From: Asanoa hainanensis
GTDB lineage: Bacteria; Actinomycetota; Actinomycetes; Mycobacteriales; Micromonosporaceae
NCBI RefSeq assembly: GCF_900188485.1
Contig: NZ_FZPH01000002.1
Span: 558,001 to 622,000, forward strand
Length of the DNA: 64,000 nucleotides
Reading direction: 5' to 3'
Shown piece by piece: positions 52,475 through 61,980 of the stretch. Position 1 is the stretch's first letter. Every line of letters begins with the position of its first letter. Both the position numbers and the translations under genes were made by a program. The notes under the pieces were generated by a model. It saw only the letters and a program-made list of their open reading frames with translations. It searched no databases and was not told the origin of the DNA.

Positions 52475-53260
52475 CTAGGCGGTGTCCAGCGTCGCGCGGG
52501 CGCGGCTCTCCCATTCGAGCCAGCGCAGCAGCGCCAGCCCGAGGGTCGCGTAGAACGCGCCCAGGAGCAACTCCGTCAGCAGGGCGCCGCTTACCGAACC
52601 CAGGCTGCGGCCGGCGGCCAGGTCGTGGGTGGCGTGGATGCCGTGCGTCATCGGCAGCCATTGCGCCACGCCCTGCATCCAGCCGGGCATCGCCCCGACC
52701 GGCACGTTGACGCCCGCGAAGACGATCAGCGTGCCCAGCACGATGTTGGACATCACGGCCGTTTCCCGGACCCGCAGGGCGACCGCGGCGCCGAGCAGGC
52801 CCAGGCCCGTGCACGAGATCGAGCAGGCCGCGATGGCCACGGCGATGCCACCCCAGGTGGCCGGCGGCAGGTCGACCCGGAGCAACAGCGCGCCGACGAC
52901 CAGGGCGAAGACCGCGACGAGGAAGCCGTTGAGGATCACCGGCAGCGCCCGACCCAGGAACAGCGGCACGCGCTTGGCCGGCGACGCGATCAGCAGCGGG
53001 AGGGTGCCGGCGTTGCGCTCGCCGCCGATCGTGTTGCCCATCGCGAACAGGCAGGGCACCGCCGCGTTGACGACCGCGTTGCCGATGAGGAAGAACCGGT
53101 CGTCGCTGACTCCCGCCGTCCGTCCGATATAGACGAACAGGAAGATCTGGAACAGCGGCGCGAACAGGAACGTGGGGATCAGGATCCAGGGCGACAGCCA
53201 GCCGAACAGCGCGCGGTAGCTGATCAGGCCGCCCACGAAGAAGAGCCGGAGACTGTTCAT
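52475..53260 (-). CDS. ABC-2 type permease 2 of a daunorubicin-type exporter
   Basis: 261 residues, six helices: GWLSPWILIPTFLFAPLFQIFLFVYIG, NAVVNAAVPCLFAMGN, LPVILNGFLVAVFALVVGALLL, GGIAVAIAACSISCTGLGLLGAA, NIVLGTLIVFAGVNVPVG and LLTELLLGAFYATLGLALL. ATG at 53260 shares one base with the stop of the other permease (TGATG). With the adjoining permease and ATPase it makes a heterodimeric exporter of unknown substrate. Confidence 0.85.
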   Translation of the reverse strand: MNSLRLFFVGGLISYRALFGWLSPWILIPTFLFAPLFQIFLFVYIGRTAGVSDDRFFLIGNAVVNAAVPCLFAMGNTIGGERNAGTLPLLIASPAKRVPLFLGRALPVILNGFLVAVFALVVGALLLRVDLPPATWGGIAVAIAACSISCTGLGLLGAAVALRVRETAVMSNIVLGTLIVFAGVNVPVGAMPGWMQGVAQWLPMTHGIHATHDLAAGRSLGSVSGALLTELLLGAFYATLGLALLRWLEWESRARATLDTA

Positions 53261-54033
53261 CAGCTCAACGCCAGGGTCGCGTTGGCGCGGGCGGAGTGCA
53301 CCATCCAGCGGGACACCAGCACCGCGATCACTCCGTAGCTCGCCGCGGTCAGCAGGCACCAGCCGAGGTTCGCCCACGGGCTGTGGCCGGTCGCCGCCGA
53401 CCGCATCGCCGCCACGCCCCAGGTCGGTGCCAGCACCGCTGACAACGGGCGTACCCAGGCGGGCAGGTCGTTGATCGCCACCAGGAACCCGCAGATCAGC
53501 CAGACGGGCATCTCGAGCGCGGAACCCACCGCCCAGGCGCTGCGGTACCTGATCGACGAGATGGCGATCAGCATCCCGAGCATGCCGATCGCGAACACGG
53601 TGACGACCACCGCGAGGACGAACGCGACCGGGTCGGCGATCGAGATCTCGATGCCGAACGCGATGCGGCCCCACAGCAGCGTGGCGACCATGCTGTAGGC
53701 GCCGATCGTCGCCATCGACAGCGTCAGCGGCACCAGCAGGAGCGCGAACGGCTGCGGCGCGAGCACCAGCAGCTCGAGCGTGCCCTGCCGCCGCTCCATC
53801 TGCAGCGCGAAGGCGGAGGTCGTGCTCACCGCCGACCAGATGCCCATGGCGCTGGACCCGACGGCGGCCGACAGCAGCGCCGGCCCGGAGGCGTCACCCT
53901 GCCGGAACATCATGAAGATCGTCGTGGCGAAGAAGCCGGGCCACAGCAGCGACAGCAGGCCGTCGAAGGCCGACCGGCTGCGCATCTTGACCTGGAGCCA
54001 CCACGCGACCCCGACCAACCGGAGCATTCTCAC
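53260..54033 (-). CDS. ABC-2 type permease 1
   Basis: 257 residues if started at the GTG that overlaps the ATPase stop (GTGA); an ATG two codons later is the alternative. Six helices including SLLWPGFFATTIFMMF, PFALLLVPLTLSMATIGAYSMVATL, PVAFVLAVVVTVFAIGMLGMLIAI and GWCLLTAASYGVIAVLVSRWM. The segment FALQMERRQGTLELLVLAPQ is the usual cytoplasmic coupling region of such permeases. It lies between the ATPase and the second permease. Confidence 0.85.
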   Translation of the reverse strand: MRMLRLVGVAWWLQVKMRSRSAFDGLLSLLWPGFFATTIFMMFRQGDASGPALLSAAVGSSAMGIWSAVSTTSAFALQMERRQGTLELLVLAPQPFALLLVPLTLSMATIGAYSMVATLLWGRIAFGIEISIADPVAFVLAVVVTVFAIGMLGMLIAISSIRYRSAWAVGSALEMPVWLICGFLVAINDLPAWVRPLSAVLAPTWGVAAMRSAATGHSPWANLGWCLLTAASYGVIAVLVSRWMVHSARANATLALS

Positions 54034-55013
54034 GCGGCGTTCACCAGCTCGATGTACGCGTCTTCGAGCGTGGGCTCTCGAGTGATCACCCGGCCGAAGC
54101 GGCTGCCCTCCAGGTGCGCCATCACCGCCTGCAGCACGTCGGCACCGGGCTGGGCGTGCACCGTCAACACCTGCGCCTGACCCTGCACGTCGACGACGAC
54201 CGACTGCACGTCGGGCTCGGCCCGCACCTTCTCCAGCACCCCGTCCGGCAGGCCGAAGATCTCGATCTCGATGACCGTGCCGGTGGTCACCTGCTGCTTG
54301 AGGTCGGCGGGAGTGCCCTGCGCGACGATCCGGCCCTGCGCGATCACCGCGATCCGGTCGCACAGCTCGTCGGCCTCGAACATGTAGTGCGTGGTCAGCA
54401 GCACCGTCGTGCCGGCGTCGACGAGGTTCTTCACCGTCGCGCGCAGCTCGCGGGCCCCGACCGGGTCGATGCCGATGCTGGGCTCGTCGAGGAACAGCAC
54501 CTCCGGCCGGTGCAGCAGGCCACGGGCGATGTGCAACCGCTGGCGCATGCCGCGCGAGTAGCCCTCGACCCGCTCCTTCTCGCGCCCGACCAGCCCGACC
54601 AGCTCCAGCAGCTCACCGACGCGCTGCTTCGACTCACGCGCCGGCACTCCGTACAGCTCGGCGAAGTAACGCAGGTTGTCGAGCCCGGACAGCCGTTCGT
54701 AGAGCCCGCGGTCGCCACCGAAGACATAGCCGACCTTCCCGCGTACGTCGTGCGCGTCCTTGACGACGTCGTGGCCCAGCACCCGCGCCCGGCCGGCGGT
54801 CGGCAGCAGCAGCGTGATCAGCATCTTGATGGTCGTGGTCTTGCCCGCGCCGTTGGGACCCAGCAGGCCGAACAGCTCGCCGCGCTCGACCGTGAAGCTG
54901 ACGCCCCTGACGGCCTCGACCTCCTTGCCGGAGCGCCGGAAGAGCCCCCGTCTGGTGTGGAAGGTTCGGACCAGTTCGTCGACCTGGATCACCGGCTCAG
55001 CCACGCGCACCAT
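54030..55013 (-). CDS. ABC transporter ATP-binding protein (export, DrrA/NatA-like)
   Basis: 327 residues. Walker A LLGPNGAGKTTTIKML, signature GYSRGMRQRLHIARGLL, Walker B VLFLDEPSIGIDP, switch His in LTTHYMFEADELCDR. A C-terminal domain (about 240-327) is typical of exporters. The GLYERLSGLDNLRYFAELYGV Q-loop region fits the ABC-2 class. First gene of a three-gene operon with both permeases. Confidence 0.88.
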   Translation of the reverse strand: MVRVAEPVIQVDELVRTFHTRRGLFRRSGKEVEAVRGVSFTVERGELFGLLGPNGAGKTTTIKMLITLLLPTAGRARVLGHDVVKDAHDVRGKVGYVFGGDRGLYERLSGLDNLRYFAELYGVPARESKQRVGELLELVGLVGREKERVEGYSRGMRQRLHIARGLLHRPEVLFLDEPSIGIDPVGARELRATVKNLVDAGTTVLLTTHYMFEADELCDRIAVIAQGRIVAQGTPADLKQQVTTGTVIEIEIFGLPDGVLEKVRAEPDVQSVVVDVQGQAQVLTVHAQPGADVLQAVMAHLEGSRFGRVITREPTLEDAYIELVNAA

Positions 55014-55069
55014 CCCCGTCCGTCTCGGTTCGCGACCGGTGCCACGGTGCTACACGAACGGGATTCGCG

Positions 55070-55558
55070 CTACCCGGTTGCTCCGTCGCCGGCGCCGTAC
55101 TCGCCGCGAATGGGCAGGTAGTAGGCGGGCAGGAAGGCCGCGATGATGACCACTCCCGCGATCGGCACGAACGCGCCGACGATGATGCCGGACCCGATCC
55201 AGCCGAGCGCTAGCGCGAACCGGCGCCCGATCGACCGCACGGCCAGCGGACCGAGATCGGGGTCCAGCAGCCCCCCGCGACGGAGGTGCGCCCAGATCAC
55301 GTTGAACAGCGCGGCCGCGGTCCACAGCGTGGTGCCGTAGAAGACGACCGCCGTGCCCAGGCCCGCCTCGGCCCGCAGCGCACCGGCGAGCAGCGAGGTG
55401 CTGAACGGCAGGAACGCGATGACCATCAGCAGCAACGTGTTGAGGAACAGCACCTGCCGGTCGACGTGCCGGGCGCGGTCGAACATGACGTGATGGTTGA
55501 CCCAGACCTGGCCGATGAGCAGGAAGCTGAGCGCGTACGCCAGATACGAGGACCACAA
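55070..55558 (-). pseudogene. TMEM175-family potassium channel gene lacking its first helix
   Basis: About 162 codons read WSSYLAYALSFLLIGQVWVNHHVMFDRARHVDRQVLFLNTLLLMVIAFLPF and three to four more helices, matching the second part of bacterial TMEM175 (DUF1211). The family's first helix with the F-S-D selectivity motif is missing. The frame opens only at 55588 after a TGA and offers TTG but no ATG. No other frame upstream encodes the missing part. A shortened protein from the TTG is possible; loss of the pore motif makes channel function unlikely. Confidence 0.55.
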
Positions 55559-55671
55559 CGCCCCGAGGCCGCGCAGCTCCCCTGACGTTCACCCATCCCA
55601 CCACCGTACGGGGGCGAACTGCCCCAAAGCGCCCAGGAGGGCCGGCAACACGACCGTGAAAGAATCTCATC

Positions 55672-58600
55672 GTGCAGGTCGGGATACTTGGCTCATTCGA
55701 GGTTCGCGGGGACGACGGCGTGGTGGCCGACGTGCCCGGCGCCCGGCTACGCGCGCTGCTGGTCGTCCTCGCGCTCGGGCCGGGGCGCACCGTGCCGAAG
55801 TCGGTCCTCGTCGACTGGATCTGGGGCAAGAACCCGCCGGCCGACGCGGCGAACGCCCTGCAGCGCCTGGCCTCCCGGCTGCGCAAGGTCCTGCCGGCCG
55901 GGGTGCTCGAAGGCCAGCCCGGCGGTTACCGGCTGATGGTCGAGCCCGACGCGGTCGACGCACTCCGGTTCGAGCGACTCACGGGCGAGGCCCGCCAGGA
56001 GGAGGGCCTCCAGCGGGTCCGGCTCCTCCGCGAAGCCCTCGGCCTGTGGCGCGGCGCGGCCATGCGGGACGTCGGCCTGGAGGACAGCGAGGCGTTCGAC
56101 GCGGCGGTGACCCGGCTCGAGGCCCTGCGCCTGACGGCCCTGGAGGACCGGTTCGAGGCCGAGGTCAGCCTGGGCAACGGCGCCGGCGTGGTGGCGGAGC
56201 TGACCGACGCCGTGACCGCCAACCCGCTGCGCGAGCCGCTGGTCGCCTCGTTGATGCGCGCGCTGGTCGCGGCCGGCCGCGACTCCGAGGCGCTGCTCGT
56301 CTACGAACGGACCCGGGAGGCCCTGTCCGACGCCCTCGGTGTCGATCCGTCGGCGGAGCTGTCGGCGTTGCACGTCGCGATGCTGCGCGGCGAGGTCGGG
56401 CGGCGCGACGAGAACCGCAGGACCAACGTGCGGGCCGAGCTCACGAGTTTCGTCGGCCGGGAGGCCGACGTCGCCGCGGTCCGCGAGCTCGTCGCCGGCC
56501 ACCGGCTGACCACGTTGATCGGGCCCGGCGGCTCGGGCAAGACCAGGCTGGCCACGGAGACCGCGCGCACGATGGTCGACGACCTGCCGGACGGGGTCTG
56601 GCTGGTGGAGCTGGCCGCCATCGGCGCCGACGGTGACGTCGCGCAGGCGACCCTCAGCGGCCTCGGGCTCCGCGACACCCTGCTCGGCGCGGGCAGCAGC
56701 GCGGACCTGACCGACGGGCTCGTCGCCGCGATCCGCGACCGCGAGGCGCTGCTGATCCTGGACAACTGCGAGCATGTGATCGACGCCGCAGCGCGGTTCG
56801 CCGAGCGGGTGCTGGGGGAGTGCCGGCGGCTGCGGATCCTCGCGACCAGCCGGGAACCGCTGGGCATCACCGGCGAAGCCCTGTGGTCGGTCGAGCCGCT
56901 GGCGGTGCCCGGCGCGGACTCGCCCGCTGTGCGCCTGTTGCGCGACCGGGCCGGGGCGGTGCGCAAGGACCTTGGCACCGACGAGCACACCCTGGCGACC
57001 ATGGTGCGCGTCTGCCGGGCGCTGGACGGGATGCCCCTGGCGATCGAGCTGGCCGCGGCCAGGTTGCGCACCATGACCATCGACCAGCTCGCCAACCGGC
57101 TCGACGACCGGTTCCGCCTGTTGACCGGCGGCAGCCGCACCGCGCTGCCCCGGCACAAGACGCTGCGCGCGGTGGTCGACTGGAGCTGGGAGCTGCTCAC
57201 CGACGCCGAGCGGACCGTCCTGCGCCGGCTCGCCGTGTTCTCTGGCGGGGCGGGTCTCGCGGCGGCCGAGCGGGTCTGTGGCGGCGAAGAGGTCCTCGAC
57301 CTCCTTACTTCGCTGGCCGAGAAGTCGCTGCTGGTCACCGAGGGCGAGGGCGAGCCACGCTATCGGCTGCTCGGCACGATCAAGGAGTACGCCGCGGACC
57401 GGCTTGCCGAGGCGGGGGAGTCCGACTCGGCGCGCCAGGCGCACCTCGGCTACTTCGTCGAGCTGCTGGAGACCGCCGAGCCGCACCTGCGCCGCGCCGA
57501 GCAGCTGGAGTGGCTGGCCACGCTCGCGGCCGACCACGACAACATCGGCGCCGCGATGCGGGCGGCGATCGCGGCCGGTGACGCCCAGTCCGCGATGCGG
57601 ATCGCCGCGTCCGCCGCCTGGTACTGGTGGCTCGGCGGACGCCGCTCCGAGGGCCTCGAGCTGATGATCGCCGCGGCCTCCCTCGACGGGGAGGTGACGG
57701 ACGAGGTCCGGGCCCTGGCGTACGGGATGGTCGTGCTGTTCGTGACCTCCGGCCGGGGCGACGAGCACCTGGGCGCCGAGTGGATCCACAAGGCCTACCG
57801 GTTCAGTCAGCAGTCGCAGCAGCGCAATCCGTTGCTGGGCCTGGTCGCCGCGCTCGAACGCATCCTCGAAGCGCCGGAGACCGCGGTGTCCGCGTTCGAG
57901 TCGGTGCTGGACAACGAGGATCCGTGGGTACGCGCGCTGGCCCGTTGGCAGGCCGGCAAGATGCGCATCATGCTCGGCCAGGTCGGCCCCGAAGCTCAGG
58001 CCAATGTGGAGCTGGCGAACGCGGAGTTCCGTACCCTCGGCGAACGGTTCGGAATGTCCCTGGCCCTGTCGGAGCTCGCGACCCTGCTCGCGATGCGCGG
58101 TGACTTCGCCGCGGCCTGCGCCCACTACGAGCAGGCGGCCGTGGCGGTCGGCGAGCTCGGCGCCGTCGAGGACGTCATCCGGGTGCGCACCCAGCAGGCG
58201 CGCCTGCACTGGCTCGACGACGATCGGGACGCCAGTGCGGCCGCGATAGCCGAGGCGCAGCGGCGCGCCGAAGGGGTCACCTGGCCGCACGCCCTGTTCG
58301 AGCTGGCCCTGGCCAAGGCGGAGCTCGCGCGGTGGGGCGGCGACATCGCAACGGCCCGCCGCCAGCTCGGGATCGCGACCGCCGTGCTGAGCAGCGACGA
58401 GGCGGAGCACGCCCAGATCAGCGGGGTCATCCACGACCTGCTCGGCTATCTGGCCGACGACGTCCGCGAGGCGCGTACCCACCGCGTGGTGGCCTGGGAG
58501 GCGGCGTCCGCGGCCGGCCACCCCTTCCTGGTCGGCCAGATCCTCGTCGGCATCGCGGACCTGGCGCTGCGGCGTGAGCAGTACGAGCAGGCGGCCCGGC

Positions 58601-58773
58601 TGCTCGCGGCCGGCGACGCCGTGCGCGGCATGCCGGACCGCTCCCAGCCCGACGCGGCCCGGATCGAGCAGGAAACGCGACGTCACCTCGGCGAGGAACG
58701 GTTCGCCGAGGTGACGTCGGAAGGTGCGCGGACGAGCTATGTCGAGCTGGTCGAGGTCGCATTCGCGTCCTGA
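55672..58773 (+). CDS. BTAD/AfsR-like transcriptional regulator with NB-ARC ATPase
   Basis: 1033 residues from a GTG. Winged-helix DNA-binding domain (1-95: QVGILGSFEVRGDDGVVADVPGARLRALLVVLAL), BTAD domain (about 95-245: VDALRFERLTGEARQEEGLQR, REPLVASLMRALVAAGRDSEALLVYERTREAL), NB-ARC ATPase (about 255-520) with Walker A IGPGGSGKTRLATE and Walker B ALLILDNCEHV, a winged helix, and TPR-like repeats to the end. Close relatives regulate secondary metabolism or development. Neighbouring targets could be the ABC exporter that follows on the other strand; no operator was identified. Confidence 0.9.
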   Translation: MQVGILGSFEVRGDDGVVADVPGARLRALLVVLALGPGRTVPKSVLVDWIWGKNPPADAANALQRLASRLRKVLPAGVLEGQPGGYRLMVEPDAVDALRFERLTGEARQEEGLQRVRLLREALGLWRGAAMRDVGLEDSEAFDAAVTRLEALRLTALEDRFEAEVSLGNGAGVVAELTDAVTANPLREPLVASLMRALVAAGRDSEALLVYERTREALSDALGVDPSAELSALHVAMLRGEVGRRDENRRTNVRAELTSFVGREADVAAVRELVAGHRLTTLIGPGGSGKTRLATETARTMVDDLPDGVWLVELAAIGADGDVAQATLSGLGLRDTLLGAGSSADLTDGLVAAIRDREALLILDNCEHVIDAAARFAERVLGECRRLRILATSREPLGITGEALWSVEPLAVPGADSPAVRLLRDRAGAVRKDLGTDEHTLATMVRVCRALDGMPLAIELAAARLRTMTIDQLANRLDDRFRLLTGGSRTALPRHKTLRAVVDWSWELLTDAERTVLRRLAVFSGGAGLAAAERVCGGEEVLDLLTSLAEKSLLVTEGEGEPRYRLLGTIKEYAADRLAEAGESDSARQAHLGYFVELLETAEPHLRRAEQLEWLATLAADHDNIGAAMRAAIAAGDAQSAMRIAASAAWYWWLGGRRSEGLELMIAAASLDGEVTDEVRALAYGMVVLFVTSGRGDEHLGAEWIHKAYRFSQQSQQRNPLLGLVAALERILEAPETAVSAFESVLDNEDPWVRALARWQAGKMRIMLGQVGPEAQANVELANAEFRTLGERFGMSLALSELATLLAMRGDFAAACAHYEQAAVAVGELGAVEDVIRVRTQQARLHWLDDDRDASAAAIAEAQRRAEGVTWPHALFELALAKAELARWGGDIATARRQLGIATAVLSSDEAEHAQISGVIHDLLGYLADDVREARTHRVVAWEAASAAGHPFLVGQILVGIADLALRREQYEQAARLLAAGDAVRGMPDRSQPDAARIEQETRRHLGEERFAEVTSEGARTSYVELVEVAFAS

Positions 58774-58783
58774 CCGCGTGCCG

Positions 58784-59527
58784 TCAGGCGCGCTTCTTGA
58801 AGGTGGACAGGGACCAGACGTAGCCGACCAGGGCGATTCCCACGCACCAGGCGGCGGCGACGAGGGCCTTGCTGCCCGACGGTTCGCCGGCGAGCAGGCC
58901 ACGCAGGGTCTCGATGATGGGCGTGAAGGGCTGGTACTGCGCGAACTGCCGCACACCCGGTGCCATCGTCTCGGCCGGGACGATCGCGCTGCTGAGGAAC
59001 GGCAGCATGATCAGTGGGACGGTGACCAGGCCGGCCGACTCCGGGGTCTTCGCGGCCAGGCCGAGCGCGACCGTGATCCACGTGGTCGCGAACGAGACCA
59101 GGACGAGCAGGCCGATCGCACCGAGCCAGTCGGTGAAGCTGCCCGGCGACCGGAATCCGAAGGCCAGGGCCACACCCGTGACGGCGGCCAGCGCGATCAC
59201 GGTACGCAGCAGGCTGGCCGCGACGTGTGCACTGAGGACGGCGCTGCGCGAGATGTCCATGACCTTGAACCGGTTGATGATGCCCTTGGTCATGTCGGAG
59301 TTGACCGAGAGCGCCGTCGCGGACAGTCCATAGCAGATGGTCAGGATCAGCATGCCCGGCGTCGCGTAGTCGATGTACTTGCCGGGTATGTCGAACGCGC
59401 CGCCGATGACGTAGACGAACATCAGCAGGAGCACGATCGGGAACAGGATCGCGTTGAACACCGCGACGGGGTTGCGGAGGGTGTGCTTGAAGTTGCGACC
59501 GAGCATGGTCGTCGTCGAGCTGGCCAT
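58784..59527 (-). CDS. ABC-2 type permease (DrrB-like)
   Basis: 247 residues, six helices: NPVAVFNAILFPIVLLLMFVYVIGGAF, YATPGMLILTICYGLSATALSVNSDMTKGIINRFKVMDISR (the conserved DrrB-type loop), LLRTVIALAAVTGVALAFGF, LGAIGLLVLVSFATTWITVALGL, VTVPLIMLPFLSSAIVP and ALVAAAWCVGIALVGYVWSL. ATG shares one base with the ATPase stop (TAATG). Probably exports a drug or lipid. Confidence 0.88.
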   Translation of the reverse strand: MASSTTTMLGRNFKHTLRNPVAVFNAILFPIVLLLMFVYVIGGAFDIPGKYIDYATPGMLILTICYGLSATALSVNSDMTKGIINRFKVMDISRSAVLSAHVAASLLRTVIALAAVTGVALAFGFRSPGSFTDWLGAIGLLVLVSFATTWITVALGLAAKTPESAGLVTVPLIMLPFLSSAIVPAETMAPGVRQFAQYQPFTPIIETLRGLLAGEPSGSKALVAAAWCVGIALVGYVWSLSTFKKRA

Positions 59528-60507
59528 TACGCGCTCACCTTCGGGTCGGTCGTGCTTGTGGTGTCGGTCGTGTCGGTCGTGCTGGTCTTGCCGGTCAGGG
59601 CGAGGAAGACGTCGTCGAGGTCGGGGGTGTGCACGGAGAACTCCTCGACGTCCAGGTTGTGGTTGTCGAGGTGGGTCAGCAGGTCGCGGACGGACTTCGC
59701 GCTGCCGTCGCTGGGGGCGCGCAGCACCAGGTCGTCCTCGGCGTCACGGGTGGCACCGGTCAGGATCGTGGCCGCGGTCTCGAGGTCGAGATCGGAGGCG
59801 AAGCGGAGCCGCACGTGGCTCCCGGGGATCTGCCGCTTGAGCTCGGCCGGCGTGCCCTGGGCGACGATCCGGCCGCCGTCGAGGACCGCGATCCGGTCGG
59901 CGAGGCGGTCGGCCTCGTCGAGATACTGCGTGGTCAGGAAGATCGTGACGCCGTCGGCCACGAGCTGGCGGATGATCTCCCACATCGTGCGCCGGCTGCG
60001 CGGGTCCAGGCCGGTCGTGGGCTCGTCGAGGAAGATGATGCTGGGCCGCCCGACCAGGGTCATCGCCAGGTCGAGCTTGCGGCGCATGCCGCCGGAGTAG
60101 GTCGAGGACAGCTTCTCGGCCGACTCGGTCAGGTCGAAGCGCTCCAGCAGGTCGGCGACGATCTGCTTGCTCTCGGCCGGCCGGATCCGCTTCAGGTCCG
60201 CGATGAGCTGCAGGTTCTCGCGGCCGGTCAGCAGCTCGTCGACCGCGGCGAACTGGCCGGTGACGCCGATCGCCGCTCGCACGGCCTTGGTCTCGGTGGC
60301 GACGTCGTGGCCGGCCACGCGGATGGTGCCGCCGTCGGCCTTCATCAGGGTGGTCAACACGTTGACCGTCGTGGTCTTACCGGCCCCGTTGGGGCCGAGC
60401 AGGGAGAAGATCGTCCCCGTCGGGACGTCCAGGTCGATGCCGTCGAGGACGACCTTGTCCTTGTACGCCTTCCGCAACCCGGAGGCGGTGATCGCTGAGC
60501 TCGTCAT
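59527..60507 (-). CDS. ABC exporter ATP-binding protein (DrrA-like)
   Basis: 326 residues from MTSSAITASGLRKAYKDKVVL. Walker A LLGPNGAGKTTTVNVL, signature STYSGGMRRKLDLAMTLV, Walker B IIFLDEPTTGLDPRSR, switch region LTTQYLDEADRLADR. The C-terminus is the DrrA-type regulatory domain, ending in a Thr/Ser/Asp repeat (TSTTDTTDTTSTTD). The pair with the DrrB-like permease resembles daunorubicin-resistance exporters. Confidence 0.9.
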   Translation of the reverse strand: MTSSAITASGLRKAYKDKVVLDGIDLDVPTGTIFSLLGPNGAGKTTTVNVLTTLMKADGGTIRVAGHDVATETKAVRAAIGVTGQFAAVDELLTGRENLQLIADLKRIRPAESKQIVADLLERFDLTESAEKLSSTYSGGMRRKLDLAMTLVGRPSIIFLDEPTTGLDPRSRRTMWEIIRQLVADGVTIFLTTQYLDEADRLADRIAVLDGGRIVAQGTPAELKRQIPGSHVRLRFASDLDLETAATILTGATRDAEDDLVLRAPSDGSAKSVRDLLTHLDNHNLDVEEFSVHTPDLDDVFLALTGKTSTTDTTDTTSTTDPKVSA

Positions 60508-60573
60508 GCGGACTACTGTCGGCGCCCCTTCCGCCACCGCCCTGACACGCGGCTGACACGGCGTCTGACACGC

Positions 60574-61716
60574 TCACCTGACCCGACGAAGCACGACGAG
60601 GGCGGCCACCGACAGCGCGGCGGCCGCGGCGAACCCGACGGGGTATCCGGTGGTCGTGGCGAGCAGCCCGAAGCCGAGGGCGCCCGCGCCGAAACCGGTG
60701 TCGTACGCGACGCTCCACAGCGCAGTGACGACCCCGTAGCGGCTGGGCGACGTGGCCTGCAGCAGCACGGCCATGCTGGCGTTCTGCACGGTGCCGAAGC
60801 CGGCGCCGAAGACGGCCATCCCGATCAGGACTGCCACGGGGTGGGTGGTGACGACGAGGACCGCGAGCCCGGCCGCCCCGGTGACCACGCCGGGCACGAG
60901 CAGGCGGTGTGCCCCGTGCCGGTCGCCGAACACCCCCGCCCACCACCGCGCCGCGGTCCCGGTGACGGCGTGCACGAGCAGCGCGATCGCGACGAATCCC
61001 TCGCCGGTGTGCGGCAGCGCCTGCGGGAGGAAGGTCGCGACGATGCCGCTGAGCATGGCGGCGCCGGCGAAGACGATCGAGGGCCGGACAAGGGCGGGGG
61101 TGCGTAGAGCGGCGACTACGCCGGTCGCGTCCCCCTGGCCGGTTCCACCAGGCAGGGTCGGCAACGCCGCCAGGCCGAGGAGGGCGAGCACCGCGCCGGC
61201 GACGAACACGGCGTCGAAACCGACCTGCGTGGCCAGCCACAGACCGGCCGGCATACCGACGATGGCCGGCACGCCGGCGACCACGCCGAGCAGGCCGAGC
61301 CCCTCGCCGCGGCGCTGGGCGGGCACGAGCTCGGCACCCCAGGCGCCGCAGACGACGAAGATCGCGGCGAGGCCGGCGCCGCGCAGCACGCACACCGCGA
61401 GGACCATCGGCAGGCCGGCGGAGAACGGGAGGGCGAGCGCGGGCAGGCCCAGCAGGAGCAGGCCCGCGGCCAACACCGCGCGGTAGCCGAACCGGGCGAC
61501 CAGCCGCGGGAGTGCCAGCTCCGCGGCGACCGTGGTCAGCATCAGCGTGCCGGTCGCGAGCCCGGCGCCCACCCCGCCCGAGACGTACGCGGGCACCACG
61601 GACAGCAGGGCGTAGAAGCTGGTCAGCCCCAGGAAGTCCGCGGCGGACAGCAGCATCAGCGGGCGGGTGACCAGCCGGGGCCGAACCGGCGTCGCGGTCA
61701 TCGTCATCGTGGTCAT
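60574..61716 (-). CDS. MFS transporter
   Basis: 380 residues, about twelve helices. Starts LVTRPLMLLSAADFLGLTSFYALLSVVPAYVSGG; loop 2-3 reads LPRLVARFGYRAVL, and loop 8-9 WWAGVFGDRHGAHRLLVPG. The set resembles drug/efflux MFS proteins. Leaderless promoter TACGGT fixes the first of three nearby ATGs as start. Transcribed on its own. Substrate unknown. Confidence 0.85.
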   Translation of the reverse strand: MTTMTMTATPVRPRLVTRPLMLLSAADFLGLTSFYALLSVVPAYVSGGVGAGLATGTLMLTTVAAELALPRLVARFGYRAVLAAGLLLLGLPALALPFSAGLPMVLAVCVLRGAGLAAIFVVCGAWGAELVPAQRRGEGLGLLGVVAGVPAIVGMPAGLWLATQVGFDAVFVAGAVLALLGLAALPTLPGGTGQGDATGVVAALRTPALVRPSIVFAGAAMLSGIVATFLPQALPHTGEGFVAIALLVHAVTGTAARWWAGVFGDRHGAHRLLVPGVVTGAAGLAVLVVTTHPVAVLIGMAVFGAGFGTVQNASMAVLLQATSPSRYGVVTALWSVAYDTGFGAGALGFGLLATTTGYPVGFAAAAALSVAALVVLRRVR

Positions 61717-61722
61717 GAGCTG

Positions 61723-61728
61723 ACCGTA
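61723..61728 (-). promoter_or_regulatory. -10 box (TACGGT) of the MFS gene, leaderless type
   Basis: First T 12 bases before the ATG at 61716; identical to the box before the Hsp70-like gene. Confidence 0.5.
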
Positions 61729-61785
61729 GGAGCGAATCGGTCCCCTGATGAGAGCCGAAACTCAGCCGAGAATCTGGACCAATTT

Positions 61786-61980
61786 CTACCCGACTGCGGC
61801 GGCGCCGATCATCTCGGGCGATCCCTGAATTCCCGCGCCGAGGTATCGCCCGCCGAGGTCGTGCACCCGCTCGGCGGTCAACCGCGCTTCCATTGGCGTC
61901 GCCGTGTGCATGCCGACAATCGTCTGTCCGGACAGGTCCGCGTTGATTTCGGCGAGGCATTGCCGCACCGCCGCGTGGTC
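61786..61980 (-). pseudogene. Remnant of an imine reductase/6-phosphogluconate-dehydrogenase-like gene
   Basis: About 65 codons between in-frame stops read LSGQTIVGMHTATPMEARLTAERVHDLGGRYLGAGIQGSPEMIG. This matches the stretch following the Rossmann fold in NADPH-dependent imine reductase-like proteins (G-x-T-x-V-N-x-T-x-G-T-P ... Y-L-D-G-G-I ... P-x-M-I-G). Both ends of the gene are missing, so it is a decayed fragment. Confidence 0.45.

Noticed and set aside
52625-53338. Plus-strand open frame opposite the ABC permeases
   Set aside because: Polar low-complexity translation antisense to two clear membrane proteins.
55747-58956. A 1069-codon minus-strand open frame opposite the BTAD regulator
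   Set aside because: Shadow of the regulator gene; low-complexity Arg/Gly/Val/Ala sequence with no recognisable domain.
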